A stretch of DNA of 64,000 bases from a candidate division KSB3 bacterium. Lineage in GTDB: Bacteria > Moduliflexota > Moduliflexia > Moduliflexales > Moduliflexaceae. The DNA lies in NCBI GenBank assembly GCA_002748425.1, contig PDSJ01000011.1, positions 62,001 through 126,000 on the forward strand, written 5' to 3'. The notes beneath the pieces are model-generated. The model had not been told where the DNA came from. It worked only from the letters and a program-made list of their open reading frames with translations, and did no database searches. The translations under genes and the position numbers were made by a program. Numbering within the stretch: the first letter of the stretch is position 1; every line of letters begins with the position of its first letter. Shown here piece after piece: positions 15,847-25,221 of the stretch.

Positions 15847-18639
15847 TCATCTCTGTTCTAAAGCCGCCAGCACTTTTTCTGGTCGGAAAGGCCACTCTCT
15901 GAGCCAAATGCCTAGAGCTTGATTGATCGCCAGCGCAATACAGGCAGATGCCCCGTTACAGGCGATCTCTGAAATCGATTTCCCGACATAAGGCGTGATG
16001 GGATCATGAATTTCGACAAGATCGACATCAAACTCTTCCGGCAAATCCTCGATCCCAGGAATCGGATAGCCCGTATAATTGGCATTTAAGCAACGACCGT
16101 GCGCATCGAATTCCAGGGCTTCGTAAAAAGAATGCCCGATGGTTTTCATGATCGCGCCGTAGACCTGTCCTTTTGCTAAATCAGGGTTAATCGGAACGCC
16201 GCAATCATGAACAGCATAATATTTGTCCACTGTCACCATACCGGTGCGCCTATTGACCGAGACCTGCGCGAAATGCGCAGCATAGGGAATGGGCGCGCGA
16301 TCAGTGGTGAACGCACCGCTGGCAATAAGCTGACCGCATCCAGAACCGGACTGGGTGGCGTAGGCCAATTCTTTATAGCTTAACTGCCGCGATGCAGTGC
16401 CCACCTTGCCGCCGGGGAAAATCTGCAGTTCATCCGCGGCCGTGTTCAAAATCTCCGCTGCGGCATCAACAATCAGCTTGCGCATCTTGTGGGCTGCGAC
16501 ATAAGCGGCATTACCGGTAAAAAAGGTGCCACTCGATGCATAGGAACCCTTGTCAAAAGGGCAGACATCCGTATCTGCCGCCAGGACGGTCACCTGCTCC
16601 TGGGAAACGCCCAGTTCTTCAGCCGCCACTTTTGCAGCCACCGTGTCCTCACCGGTTCCCAGATCAGCGCCGCCGATCTGCAGAATAAAGGTTCCGTCTC
16701 CGACCATCCTGACAACCGCATTGGCAGCATCGATTCCGGGAATTCCGGATCCCTGCATCATCACGGCAAAACCTTTCCCCTGTCGCAGATCCTCATCTGG
16801 CGACTTCGGAGCATTCTCCCAGCCGTGATATCTGGCAAAGCCTTTTTCGAAACATTCTGGGAAACCGCAGCTCGAAATTTTCTGCGCCAGCCCCTCCTTG
16901 CCTTCTCCGAGCTGCTTCAGAATATCGAGCTGATAACCGGTGTAGACCAGATTTTTTTGAATGAATTCCTCAAAATCCAGGCCTAACTGCTGCGCCAGTT
17001 CCGCCAGGGTGAGATGAATGGCGAAATTGGCCTGCGGCACCCCGTAGCCCTGATACGCACCAGGCACGATGTTATTGGTGTAATAGGATGTCACATCATA
17101 GGCCATATTGGCGCACGTGAACATCGGCAGGGTTTTGCTGCAACCATTCATCGGCACAGTCAGGCAGTGAGGCCCGTAGGCCCCGGAATCCGCTTTTGTG
17201 GTCAGTTTGAGAGCAGTGAGCCTGCCGTCTTTGCTGATGCCAGCTTTGACTGTATTATACAATGGGCGCCGGGTTCTGGAAAAAATAAATTCCTCCTTCC
17301 TGGAATAGCGCAGATAGACCGGTTTTCCAGTTCTATAGGCTATGACAGCCACGACATCCTCCACACTGCAATCCTGTTTTGCCCCAAAACCGCCGCCGAC
17401 CTTTTCTTTGATTACACGGATATTGTTTTCATCGATCTCCAAAATGTTCGAAAGAATCCGCCTCACATGATAGGGGGTTTGCACAGAGCTGTGAACGATC
17501 AGACGCCCATTTTTCATGTACGCATAAGCAGTATGAGGCTCCATCGGCGTATGTTGAATATGCGGCGCGTAAAAGCTGCGTTCGATCACGGCAGCCGCCT
17601 CCTTGAAGCCCTGCTCAACATCGCCGATGCCACCGCTGTTTCGGGCGACAATATTGTGTTGTGGATCACCGCCGATATCGATCGGGTCGAGCGACAGATC
17701 GCGATCATGAATGACCGGAGCGTCCTCTTTGACAGTATCTTCGATGGAAAACACGGCAGGCAACACAGCATACTCCACACGAATTTTTTCCGCAGCGTAT
17801 CGGGCTAATTCATAGGACGTCGCTGCCACAGCCGCTACGCGGTCGCCGATAAAACGCATCTTCGAGCCGATCACTTGCTGATCGTAGGGCGAGGGTTCCG
17901 GGAAAGTCTGTCCAGCCTGCGTGTACCAGGTTTTTGGAGAATTTTCATGGGTTAAAACATACTCAACTCCCGGCAGGCGTTCTGCGTCACGACTGTCGAT
18001 CGATACGATTTCGGCATGAGGATGTGGGCTGCGCAGAATGTAAAGATGCAGCGCGTCCGGGGCCACATAATCTTCCACAAAAGATTCTTCGGCCCGCACC
18101 AGCTGCTCGGCATCAATTTTCGGCGTGAGCTTTCCGACCACGCGATAGTCCTGTTTATATTCCGGCGTGAAATCTTCAGCTCGTTTGCCCTGGGTTACCA
18201 TGTCGATCGCGTTGTAGATCTGCCGATACCCTGTGCAGCGACAAAGTACTCCGCTGAAGGCGTCTTGAATTTGTTCCCGTGTCGGATTGGGGACGACATC
18301 GAGCAAGGCCTTGGCCGCCAGCATCTGAGCGGGCGTACAATACCCACACTGCACGAGTCCAGCGTCAATAAACGCTTGCTGGATTTTATGCAGTTCCCGG
18401 CCTTTCGAAAGGCCCTCTATGGTTGTGATATTTTTCCCATCAATTTGGGAAGGAATTAACATGCAGGAGTTCACCAGCTGGCCGTCGAGGATAATCGAGC
18501 AGTTCCCGCACTTCCCTTCCTCATCGCAACCCCTGCGCACGGATCTGATCCGCAGTTCTTTGAGAATCCCAAGCACTTTTTGCCCGGCCGAGACATTAAT
18601 TGTATGCGGAGTTCCATTGAGTGTGAATGCGATTTTCAT
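15847..18639 (-). CDS. xdhD: XdhD-type molybdenum hydroxylase: fused 2Fe-2S and Mo-binding domains
   Basis: 930 residues (E. coli XdhD 956). The N-terminal plant-type ferredoxin has RGCDEEGKCGNC and a second cluster with CGYCTPAQ...CRCTGYRQ (to about 150). The molybdopterin domain follows from about 180 to the end, with a conserved catalytic glutamate in GKSISEIACNG. In the substrate loop the usual arginine of GAxRGxG is glutamine here (GAYQGYG). The start overlaps the stop of the upstream FAD gene by 4 bases (ATGA) and has AAGGAGG. This is the selenium-dependent xanthine/hypoxanthine dehydrogenase branch; no in-frame UGA is used. It oxidises purine rings together with the YgfM FAD subunit. 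Confidence 0.9.
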   Translation of the reverse strand: MKIAFTLNGTPHTINVSAGQKVLGILKELRIRSVRRGCDEEGKCGNCSIILDGQLVNSCMLIPSQIDGKNITTIEGLSKGRELHKIQQAFIDAGLVQCGYCTPAQMLAAKALLDVVPNPTREQIQDAFSGVLCRCTGYRQIYNAIDMVTQGKRAEDFTPEYKQDYRVVGKLTPKIDAEQLVRAEESFVEDYVAPDALHLYILRSPHPHAEIVSIDSRDAERLPGVEYVLTHENSPKTWYTQAGQTFPEPSPYDQQVIGSKMRFIGDRVAAVAATSYELARYAAEKIRVEYAVLPAVFSIEDTVKEDAPVIHDRDLSLDPIDIGGDPQHNIVARNSGGIGDVEQGFKEAAAVIERSFYAPHIQHTPMEPHTAYAYMKNGRLIVHSSVQTPYHVRRILSNILEIDENNIRVIKEKVGGGFGAKQDCSVEDVVAVIAYRTGKPVYLRYSRKEEFIFSRTRRPLYNTVKAGISKDGRLTALKLTTKADSGAYGPHCLTVPMNGCSKTLPMFTCANMAYDVTSYYTNNIVPGAYQGYGVPQANFAIHLTLAELAQQLGLDFEEFIQKNLVYTGYQLDILKQLGEGKEGLAQKISSCGFPECFEKGFARYHGWENAPKSPDEDLRQGKGFAVMMQGSGIPGIDAANAVVRMVGDGTFILQIGGADLGTGEDTVAAKVAAEELGVSQEQVTVLAADTDVCPFDKGSYASSGTFFTGNAAYVAAHKMRKLIVDAAAEILNTAADELQIFPGGKVGTASRQLSYKELAYATQSGSGCGQLIASGAFTTDRAPIPYAAHFAQVSVNRRTGMVTVDKYYAVHDCGVPINPDLAKGQVYGAIMKTIGHSFYEALEFDAHGRCLNANYTGYPIPGIEDLPEEFDVDLVEIHDPITPYVGKSISEIACNGASACIALAINQALGIWLREWPFRPEKVLAALEQR

Positions 18640-19505
18640 AGCGCTCCCTCCTTTTGCAATTCAGCGATGATGCCTTTGAGCTGACTCTCAACAATTCGTC
18701 GTTTAACGCGCGAACTTGCCTTGATGCTTTCAGTGGGCTGCAGATCCTGCTGAACCGCCGCGTTCACCATGCTGCTTTCAATGACGGAAACGTCTTTTCC
18801 CTCGAGACAGGCTGCTCCTGATTCCGACAGCGCCATTTTTCCGGACGCCCCGCTGATCGCGACCACGGCTTCTTTGATCTGTGTACCAGCCTTTTTCCAG
18901 CCGACCGCCGTCACAATCAAGGGGAAATCAATTTTTGAAATTTTCTCCTGTCTAAAGGCCACGTTTCGATCGAGCTGTCGGATCACAATGGAACAGAGTA
19001 TCCCGGATCGTGCCTGCAGCCATTGAGAAAGAGGAAGGGTTGACATCTTTTTTCCCAGAAAATATTTCACATCGGCTCGATAGGCCAGGAACACTGGTAA
19101 CAGATCAGAGACAAAGAAGCGTCCTGCCGCCGTGCCGCCGACAGTTGCCATATTTCTGACATTGCGGCTGCTGAACAGGCCAGCAGCCGATGACACGGCT
19201 TTCGGAATTCCTGGATATTCCGTGAGCTCTTGAATCGTGACCATAGCGCCGATCGCCAGACTTTCTGGCGTTACGTCGATTTCATCCAGCGCAAGATTTT
19301 TAAGATCGATCAGCCCCTTTGCGCGAGGAGCAGCTCTCCAGTTCAGTATCGTTCCTCCAGCAAAAAACTGAAACTCCGGATGCGCCGCCTTCATGTCTTC
19401 GGCTTCTTGCAGGCTTAGCGGCGCAAGATACGCAAGATCTTTTCCTCCCAACGCTTGAGTCTCGAACTCCACGTCGGCATCCATCTTCGAACGAGCATTG
19501 AGCAT
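18636..19505 (-). CDS. ygfM: YgfM-type FAD-binding subunit of molybdenum hydroxylase
   Basis: 289 residues, CoxM/XdhB-like FAD-binding fold. FAD motifs are FFAGGTILNWR near 48 and NMATVGGTAAGRF near 120, with a CO-dehydrogenase flavoprotein C-terminal domain after about 180. It is translationally coupled to xdhD by a 4-base overlap and is the only other gene of this short operon. In E. coli ygfM is part of the same cluster. AGAGGAGG lies 8 bases before the ATG. It passes electrons from the XdhD iron-sulfur centres to NAD or to YgfK; the acceptor is not evident. Confidence 0.85.
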   Translation of the reverse strand: MLNARSKMDADVEFETQALGGKDLAYLAPLSLQEAEDMKAAHPEFQFFAGGTILNWRAAPRAKGLIDLKNLALDEIDVTPESLAIGAMVTIQELTEYPGIPKAVSSAAGLFSSRNVRNMATVGGTAAGRFFVSDLLPVFLAYRADVKYFLGKKMSTLPLSQWLQARSGILCSIVIRQLDRNVAFRQEKISKIDFPLIVTAVGWKKAGTQIKEAVVAISGASGKMALSESGAACLEGKDVSVIESSMVNAAVQQDLQPTESIKASSRVKRRIVESQLKGIIAELQKEGAL

Positions 19506-19543
19506 GGCTGTTTTCCTCCTCTCCCTCTGCTATAATTAGAGAA

Positions 19544-19570
19544 ACACTGTTAGGAACCCAGAAACAGTGT
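19544..19570. repeat. Inverted repeat upstream of ygfM-xdhD
   Basis: ACACTGTT (19544-19551) and AACAGTGT (19563-19570) are perfect reverse complements separated by 11 bases. It lies 40 bases upstream of the ygfM start and could be a regulator-binding dyad or leader hairpin. Confidence 0.4.
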
Positions 19571-19655
19571 GTTATGGCAGCACACACGAATCAGACGTTG
19601 ATCACCAGGATCTTCCGCAACGAAAGCCGGCAGCTTCCCGGAGGCTGGCAGTGAG

Positions 19656-21953
19656 TTATCGTTTCGCGCTTTGAATGGCCTTTAACACTTTTTCCTGAGT
19701 CAGCGGCAGATCGTACATTCTGATTCCAATCGCATCGTAAAGGGCGTTGGCGATGGCAGGGGCCGGGCCATTAATCGGCACTTCACCGACAGACTTGGCA
19801 CCGTAGGGACCGGAGGCTTCATAACTTTCGACCAGAATCGTTTCCAGCTCCGGCATATCAAAAGCATTAAACACTTTGTAATCCGCAAAATTCGGATTCA
19901 TGAGTTTTCCATGTTCAAAAACCATTTCTTCAAATAACGTAAATCCCAAACCTTGTGTGACCGCACCTTCCACCTGCCCTTCCGCCAGAACAGGATTGAT
20001 CGCCACACCGCAGTCGACGGCGCTCACCAGCTTGAGTACATTGAGCCGTCCGGTTTCGGTATTCACCTCAATCTCGGCGAAATGCGCGCTAAACGGCGAA
20101 GGACTGGTTTCGGACATATTCGACGCTGTGACTGTCAATTGCTCTTTCTCGGTGTAGGTTGCGTATAACGCAACATCCCGCAGGGCAGCCCGTTCACCGC
20201 TTTCAGCGTAAATCTCTTTATATCCGCAGTGCAAGTGTTCAGGAGACAGTCCCATCATCTTCCCGGCAGCCTGCAGGATTCTTTCGCGCATGAGCTCAGC
20301 CGCTTTTTTGACGGCGCCGCCGCTGACATACGTGGTGCTGGAGGCATACGCTCCCACGTCAAACGGCGTCAAATCAGTATCTGATGAAAGAATGCTGATA
20401 TCCTGCATGTCAACGCCAAGACATTCTGCCGCAATCTGGGTCAGCACCGTATCGCTGCCAGTACCGAGGTCCGTAGCGCCGACAAACAGCGAAAAACTGC
20501 CGTCATCATTAAGCTTCAACGTTGCTCCGCCCCAGTCCACCATGGCGATTCCACTCCCCTGCATGGCACAGGCCATGCCGATGCCACGCTTCACGACGCC
20601 CTCGCCAGGCTTGCCGTGTTTTTCATGCCAGCCGATCGCATCAGCGCCGCGCCTGATACATTCGTCAAGGCTGTAACTCGCCATTTTCCGTTCGTTTGGA
20701 GTCCCAAAAGGTCGGTGCGCCGGGTCGATTCCACCGGCTTTAATCATATTTTTCTGACGCAGCTCAAGTGGATCCCAGCCCAGTTCTTTCGCGATTTCGT
20801 CGAGCTGGGACTCCATGGCAAAGAAGCCCTGAATCGCTCCATAGCCCCGAAAAGCCCCGCTGACCGGTAAATTGGTGTACACGCCGTAACTTTCAAAATA
20901 AAAATTCTTTGTCGGATACAGGGGAAAAATTTTCTTTCCAGTGCTTGAGGGCAATGACAAGGCATGATCGCCATAGGCTCCGGTGTCGGCAATTACCCGC
21001 ATGTCATGCGCGACGATTGTTCCGTCTTTCATAACACCGGTTTTCAGACGCACGATCTCAGGATGACGGCAATATCCAGCGTGAAATTCTTCACCCCGCG
21101 TATAGACCAGTTTCACGGGACGCCGAGTTTTCAAGGCCAGCACTGCGGTGACATCTTCACAAGACATCATGCCCTGCTTATTCCCGAAACCGCCGCCGAT
21201 ACGAGGCTTAATCACGCGAATGCGGCTCATCGGCATCTCCAGGAGATACGCGAGCTGACGGCGGGTATGAAAGGGAACCTGTGTACTGCTGACGATCACA
21301 AGACGTTCGTTCTCATCAAGATAGGCCATACTGCCATGCGTCTCGAGCGCACAATGCTTTTGGCGCTGTGTGCGATATTCCCGTTCGATCACGAGGTCTG
21401 CGGCTTGGAGCGCCTGTTCGACATTGCCAAGTTCAGCAGATTTATACGCAGCAATATTCCGGGACGCATCATAAATCCCAGTCGCGTCTTCTTCATCGTG
21501 AATCACTGCTGCGCCGGGCTTCATAGCCTCTTCCATGTCCAGCACGGCAGGAAGAAGTTCATACTCAACGTCGATCGCTTCCAGAGCCTGCTCCGCAGCA
21601 TTCAGGCTTTCTGCCGCAACCACGGCCACTCGGTCACCGATAAAGCGTACTTTCTCATCAAGAATACAGCGATCATAGGGAGACGGCTCAGGATAACTTT
21701 GTCCGGCTTTGGTATGCCGCACCGCCTTCACATCCTTGTAGCTCAGAACCGCCTGCACACCCGGAAGAGCCTTGGCGTCTTCCGTATTGATCGACACGAT
21801 TCTCGCGTGGGGATGGGGGCTGAAGAGGATTTTTGCGTGGAGTAAACCCGGAGGGGCAAAATCATCGGTATACTTGGCAGCGCCTGTGACAAGTTTCACA
21901 CCATCGACTTTTTCAACTGATGAATGAACGATGCGTAATTGTTCCGTCCTCAT
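19656..21953 (-). CDS. xdhA: Xanthine dehydrogenase molybdenum-binding subunit
   Basis: 765 residues, the usual size for a stand-alone XdhA. The N-terminal a/b hammerhead begins at KVDGVKLVTGAAKYTDDF, and molybdopterin motifs follow: KPRIGGGFGNKQG, SGAFRGYGAIQ (substrate-binding arginine present), and YGAKSVGEVPING with the catalytic glutamate. The start overlaps the stop of the 2Fe-2S gene by 4 bases (ATGA), with AAGGGGGGC ahead. It forms a heterotrimer with the two upstream genes and oxidises hypoxanthine or xanthine. It is a second, non-fused hydroxylase beside XdhD. The substrate is inferred from context; other N-heterocycles are possible. Confidence 0.9.
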   Translation of the reverse strand: MRTEQLRIVHSSVEKVDGVKLVTGAAKYTDDFAPPGLLHAKILFSPHPHARIVSINTEDAKALPGVQAVLSYKDVKAVRHTKAGQSYPEPSPYDRCILDEKVRFIGDRVAVVAAESLNAAEQALEAIDVEYELLPAVLDMEEAMKPGAAVIHDEEDATGIYDASRNIAAYKSAELGNVEQALQAADLVIEREYRTQRQKHCALETHGSMAYLDENERLVIVSSTQVPFHTRRQLAYLLEMPMSRIRVIKPRIGGGFGNKQGMMSCEDVTAVLALKTRRPVKLVYTRGEEFHAGYCRHPEIVRLKTGVMKDGTIVAHDMRVIADTGAYGDHALSLPSSTGKKIFPLYPTKNFYFESYGVYTNLPVSGAFRGYGAIQGFFAMESQLDEIAKELGWDPLELRQKNMIKAGGIDPAHRPFGTPNERKMASYSLDECIRRGADAIGWHEKHGKPGEGVVKRGIGMACAMQGSGIAMVDWGGATLKLNDDGSFSLFVGATDLGTGSDTVLTQIAAECLGVDMQDISILSSDTDLTPFDVGAYASSTTYVSGGAVKKAAELMRERILQAAGKMMGLSPEHLHCGYKEIYAESGERAALRDVALYATYTEKEQLTVTASNMSETSPSPFSAHFAEIEVNTETGRLNVLKLVSAVDCGVAINPVLAEGQVEGAVTQGLGFTLFEEMVFEHGKLMNPNFADYKVFNAFDMPELETILVESYEASGPYGAKSVGEVPINGPAPAIANALYDAIGIRMYDLPLTQEKVLKAIQSAKR

Positions 21954-22417
21954 AATTCGCCCCCCTTTTGACCGGCCACAGACATGATCGCTTCCATTTG
22001 TTTTTTATACCCAGTACAGCGGCAGAGATTGCCGAGGACCGCTTCTCTGACTTCTGTTTCCGTCGGGTGAGGCGTCTCGTCTAATAAGGCTTTTGCCGAC
22101 AAAACCATCCCGGGAATACAAAACCCGCATTGCACGGCACCATGATCAAGAAAGGCCTGCTGGAGCGGATGCAGTGTTCCGTTCTGGGCCAGGCCCTCGA
22201 TCGTGATGATTTCCGCCCCGTCAGCCTGCGCGGCGATCATGATACACGAGTTCACAGCTTTGCCATTAAAAATAACCGTACACGCTCCGCAATCGCCGGC
22301 ACCGCAGCCGCGTTTGACCCCGGTATACCCTTCTCGGCGCAAGACATCCAGCAAACTGTCGTTTGCAGCTATTGTGAAAATTTTCTTCTCATCGTTCACG
22401 GTCACTGAAATTTTCAT
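21950..22417 (-). CDS. xdhC: Xanthine dehydrogenase 2Fe-2S subunit
   Basis: 155 residues from the ATG at 22417 (MKISVTVND), which has GGGGA upstream; an in-frame ATG 36 bases earlier would add residues not typical of the family. Two clusters are visible: the ferredoxin-type RGCGAGDCGACTV and the helical CGFCIPGM...CRCTGYKKQ. It shares a 4-base overlap with xdhA and lies 112 bp downstream of xdhB. It transfers electrons between molybdopterin and FAD. Confidence 0.92.
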   Translation of the reverse strand: MKISVTVNDEKKIFTIAANDSLLDVLRREGYTGVKRGCGAGDCGACTVIFNGKAVNSCIMIAAQADGAEIITIEGLAQNGTLHPLQQAFLDHGAVQCGFCIPGMVLSAKALLDETPHPTETEVREAVLGNLCRCTGYKKQMEAIMSVAGQKGGEL

Positions 22418-22529
22418 ACGTGTCTTTTCCCCGTAAAATGACTCAAGCAGCACAGCATACTCTCACGCAACACAGCCCGATGGCCCCTGATTTGCGTCTC
22501 TGGGTCTTGGCAGAAGAACTCTCGACGTC

Positions 22530-23372
22530 TCACGCCATCTTTACGCATTCAGAGAGCGCCTGCCTTGTGTAGGCCCTGCTGATATCTCGCCTGAATTGGG
22601 CTCCCGCCCGAAAATTATCGATTGGATGGATATGTTGAACCACCATATCCACAGCCTGCTGCAGTCGATCTTTCGTCGGTTTCTGGCCTTCCAGACAAGC
22701 TTCGGCCTGAGGAATTCGGATCGCTGTCGGAGCCACCGCGCCCAAAGCAATCCGAACCTTTTTACAGAGTTCTCCCTGCATCAAGACAAGCGTGGTGACA
22801 CTCACGGTTGAAATATCCTCATGGGTTTTCGTGTTTTTGAGAAATTTCCCTGTGGCAGCTTGATAAACTTTTGGAATAAGGAATTCTTTAATCACTTCCC
22901 CTTTCTGAAGGCGTTCCCCGCCTTTTTTGATAAAATCTGCTATTGCGGTGAAACGCTCCGTTTCTCCGGCAATTATGACGCGAGCCTCCATCGCCAGCAG
23001 CAGAGGAATCATATCAGCCCCTGACCGTCCGTCGGCAACATTCCCCCCAATCGTGGCCACATTACGAACCTGCTTACCAGCAAACCAGGAGGCGGCCTGT
23101 GCAAAAAGCCCGCCTGCAAGGGAATTCGCACATTTTGAGTGATACAAGTCCTCGATCGTCGTACACGCACCAATCCTGATGAACTCGGCATCTTCCCGAA
23201 TATAGTCGAGCCCGAGCTGCAAGAGATTCACAAGATAGTCGATCTCAGGATTTTTTTCCACAAGAAGATTCGTCCCACCAGCAATGCAGACACCCTTTCC
23301 CGGGTGTTCGCGCAAGAGTGTGGACGCCTCGTGAAGAGTGGTCGGCGTAAAAAATTCTTTGGTGTTTTTCAT
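22530..23372 (-). CDS. xdhB: Xanthine dehydrogenase FAD-binding subunit
   Basis: 280 residues. FAD motifs are VCIAGGTNLLVEK (about 29-41) and VATIGGNVADGRSGAD near 107, followed by the C-terminal FAD-subunit domain with SVTTLV and RIALGAVAPTA. First gene of the leftward xdhB-xdhC-xdhA operon; no good ribosome site precedes its ATG. It reoxidises the enzyme with NAD. Confidence 0.88.
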   Translation of the reverse strand: MKNTKEFFTPTTLHEASTLLREHPGKGVCIAGGTNLLVEKNPEIDYLVNLLQLGLDYIREDAEFIRIGACTTIEDLYHSKCANSLAGGLFAQAASWFAGKQVRNVATIGGNVADGRSGADMIPLLLAMEARVIIAGETERFTAIADFIKKGGERLQKGEVIKEFLIPKVYQAATGKFLKNTKTHEDISTVSVTTLVLMQGELCKKVRIALGAVAPTAIRIPQAEACLEGQKPTKDRLQQAVDMVVQHIHPIDNFRAGAQFRRDISRAYTRQALSECVKMA

Positions 23373-23615
23373 GAGATAATTAATGTGAAATCAGCAGGGA
23401 GCATGCAAACGCCGGAGACAGAGCTATCAGAAGCAGCCTGCCCCAACCAAGAGAACGTGTTCGCTGAACACTGCCTGCAGAGCTCAAATTTGTTTCAACA
23501 TAAATTTTTGCAATTATAAAAATTCATCATACGGAAGTCAAGGAAATTTTCGAGAATTCTCTCCTCCCCCTGGAGGGGAATGCTCTACTTCTGTTTTCCT
23601 GTGTTTTCCTGAGAG

Positions 23616-23659
23616 CTTTCAGAAAGTACTTGACAAGAATGGGAAGTCACGGCTAAGAT
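23616..23659 (+). promoter_or_regulatory. Promoter of xanthine/uracil-type permease with upstream palindrome
   Basis: TTGACA (23630-23635), 18-base spacer, TAAGAT (23654-23659). Immediately upstream is the perfect 11-base palindrome CTTTCAGAAAG (23616-23626). The other purine permease promoter at 4171 has the same element at almost the same distance, suggesting a common activator or repressor. Confidence 0.55.
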
Positions 23660-23698
23660 TATTAAATTAACGTCATTTTGTCTTTGGCCGATGTTGTC

Positions 23699-23739
23699 CT
23701 TCCTTAAAAACAGGTTGCAGTAACGGGCCTGACAGGAAG
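23699..23739 (+). ncRNA. Candidate structured leader RNA upstream of permease
   Basis: A 41-base two-helix element in the 160-base 5' leader. Outer helix CTTCCT (23699-23704)/AGGAAG (23734-23739), inner helix CAGG (23711-23714)/CCTG (23728-23731), an A-rich six-base internal strand on one side against two bases on the other, and a 13-base apical loop. Its size and place before a xanthine/uracil permease recall xanthine-sensing leaders, but I could not match a known consensus. Confidence 0.3.
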
Positions 23740-23819
23740 AACGAAATCACTGCGACCTTCTTTCAGCATAAGAGGTTAGAAACACTGGGAGATGACGCAT
23801 TTTTCAAAGGAGAAAAGCG

Positions 23820-25217
23820 ATGAATCAATCGTACGAAAGCGAACGAACCCAAGAGCAACAAAAACAAGCAGGCGCAGACATTATTTATGGGCTGAATGAT
23901 ACTCCACCGATTTTAGAAACATTGTTTGCGGCATTACAGCATTTGTTAGCCATTTTCGTCGGGATTGTTTCGCCGACCCTGATTATCTCAGGGGCGCTTG
24001 GCCTGGATTTAGCCACAAGCAGCTATCTTGTCAGTATGGCCTTATTTGTATCAGGACTGGCGACCCTGATTCAAATTCGGAAGATTGGCCCGATTGGATC
24101 AGGCTTATTGAGCATCCAGGGCACAAGCTTTACCTTTCTGGGAACCTGCATCGGCATCGGAAAAGACGCAGGACTGTCGGCGATTTTTGGCACCTGCCTT
24201 GCAGGATCGCCGATTGAGATGATTGTCAGCCGTTTTATCCCCCATGCCAAAAAGGTGATCACTCCACTGGTGAGCGGAATTGTCGTCACGATGATCGGAG
24301 CGACGCTGATCCGAGTCGGCATCACCAGCTGTGCCGGAGGATTCGCCTCAAAAAGCGCTGGAACTTTTGGCAGTTTCAAGCATCTCGGTATGGCCGCGCT
24401 TGTGTTGTTTGTGATTATCCTGTTCAATCGGAGTAAAAATCCCTTTCTCAGAATGAGTTCCATCGTGATCGGCATGGGAGTGGGCTATATTGTGTCTGCC
24501 TTCCTGGGCTGGATCGATTTCAGCGCGTTAAAAAATCTGGAGATGCTGGCGATTCCGATTCCTTTCAAATACGGCATCAGTTTCAGCCTGTCAGGCTTTA
24601 TTGCCATCCTGCTCCTTTACGTGATTACAACCATCGAATCCATCGGTGATTTAACGGCAACCTCACTGGTGTCAGGCGAACCAATCAAAGGTGATCTCTA
24701 TATGAAACGCATTGCCGGCGGCGTGTTGGGCGACGGATTTAACTCTGCCTTAGCCGCAGTGTTTAACACCTTTCCGAACACGACGTTCAGCCAAAATAAT
24801 GGTGTGATTCAATTGACCGGCGTTGCCAGTCGTCGAGTAGGCTACGCCATCTCCGGCCTTCTGATGCTGATCGGTATCTTTCCTGTTGTCGGCGGTGTTT
24901 TTAAACTCATGCCAGAACCGGTTCTGGGAGGAGGAACCCTTATCATGTTCGGCACGATTGCAGCAGCCGGCATTAAAATTATCAGTTCCAATGTCATTGA
25001 CCGTCGGGGGCTGCTGATTATCGCAATTTCTTTCGGGTTCGGCCTTGGAGTCACATTCGAACCAGGTATTCTGGATCATTTTCCACCATTACTCAAATCG
25101 ATTTTCAATTCTGGCATTACGACCGGCGGGCTTACAGCCATTCTTGCCAACATTCTCTTGCCGAAGTCATTGCGTGAAAAGAAAGTCGAACGTCTAGAAG
25201 AAGAAATCGGGATCTAA
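23820..25217 (+). CDS. NCS2/NAT nucleobase permease (xanthine, urate or uracil)
   Basis: 465 residues with about 14 hydrophobic segments. NAT-family signatures: QHLLAIFVG in the first membrane segment, ESIGDLTATS in the middle, and the SQNNGVIQLTGVASR motif (QNxG) that contacts the base. AAAGGAGA is eight bases before the ATG. This branch (XanP/XanQ/UacT/UraA) differs from the AzgA permease at 4272, so the island encodes importers of both major NCS2 types. It is followed four bases later by the fused hydroxylase gene, so the two are one operon. Xanthine or urate is the likely cargo from context. Confidence 0.9.
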   Translation: MNQSYESERTQEQQKQAGADIIYGLNDTPPILETLFAALQHLLAIFVGIVSPTLIISGALGLDLATSSYLVSMALFVSGLATLIQIRKIGPIGSGLLSIQGTSFTFLGTCIGIGKDAGLSAIFGTCLAGSPIEMIVSRFIPHAKKVITPLVSGIVVTMIGATLIRVGITSCAGGFASKSAGTFGSFKHLGMAALVLFVIILFNRSKNPFLRMSSIVIGMGVGYIVSAFLGWIDFSALKNLEMLAIPIPFKYGISFSLSGFIAILLLYVITTIESIGDLTATSLVSGEPIKGDLYMKRIAGGVLGDGFNSALAAVFNTFPNTTFSQNNGVIQLTGVASRRVGYAISGLLMLIGIFPVVGGVFKLMPEPVLGGGTLIMFGTIAAAGIKIISSNVIDRRGLLIIAISFGFGLGVTFEPGILDHFPPLLKSIFNSGITTGGLTAILANILLPKSLREKKVERLEEEIGI

Positions 25218-25221
25218 ATTT

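Larger units (their letters stand above)
23373..23819. other. Divergent intergenic region with promoter and leader structure
   Basis: 446 bp between xdhB (leftward) and the permease (rightward). It holds a 15-bp dyad GTGTTCGCTGAACAC (23457-23471), the permease promoter at 23630-23659 with its upstream palindrome, and a two-helix leader element at 23699-23739. No coding sequence was found. Confidence 0.5.

Noticed and set aside
15847..18639. Selenocysteine in XdhD
   Set aside because: The frame has no internal TGA; selenium in this family is a labile cofactor, not an encoded residue.
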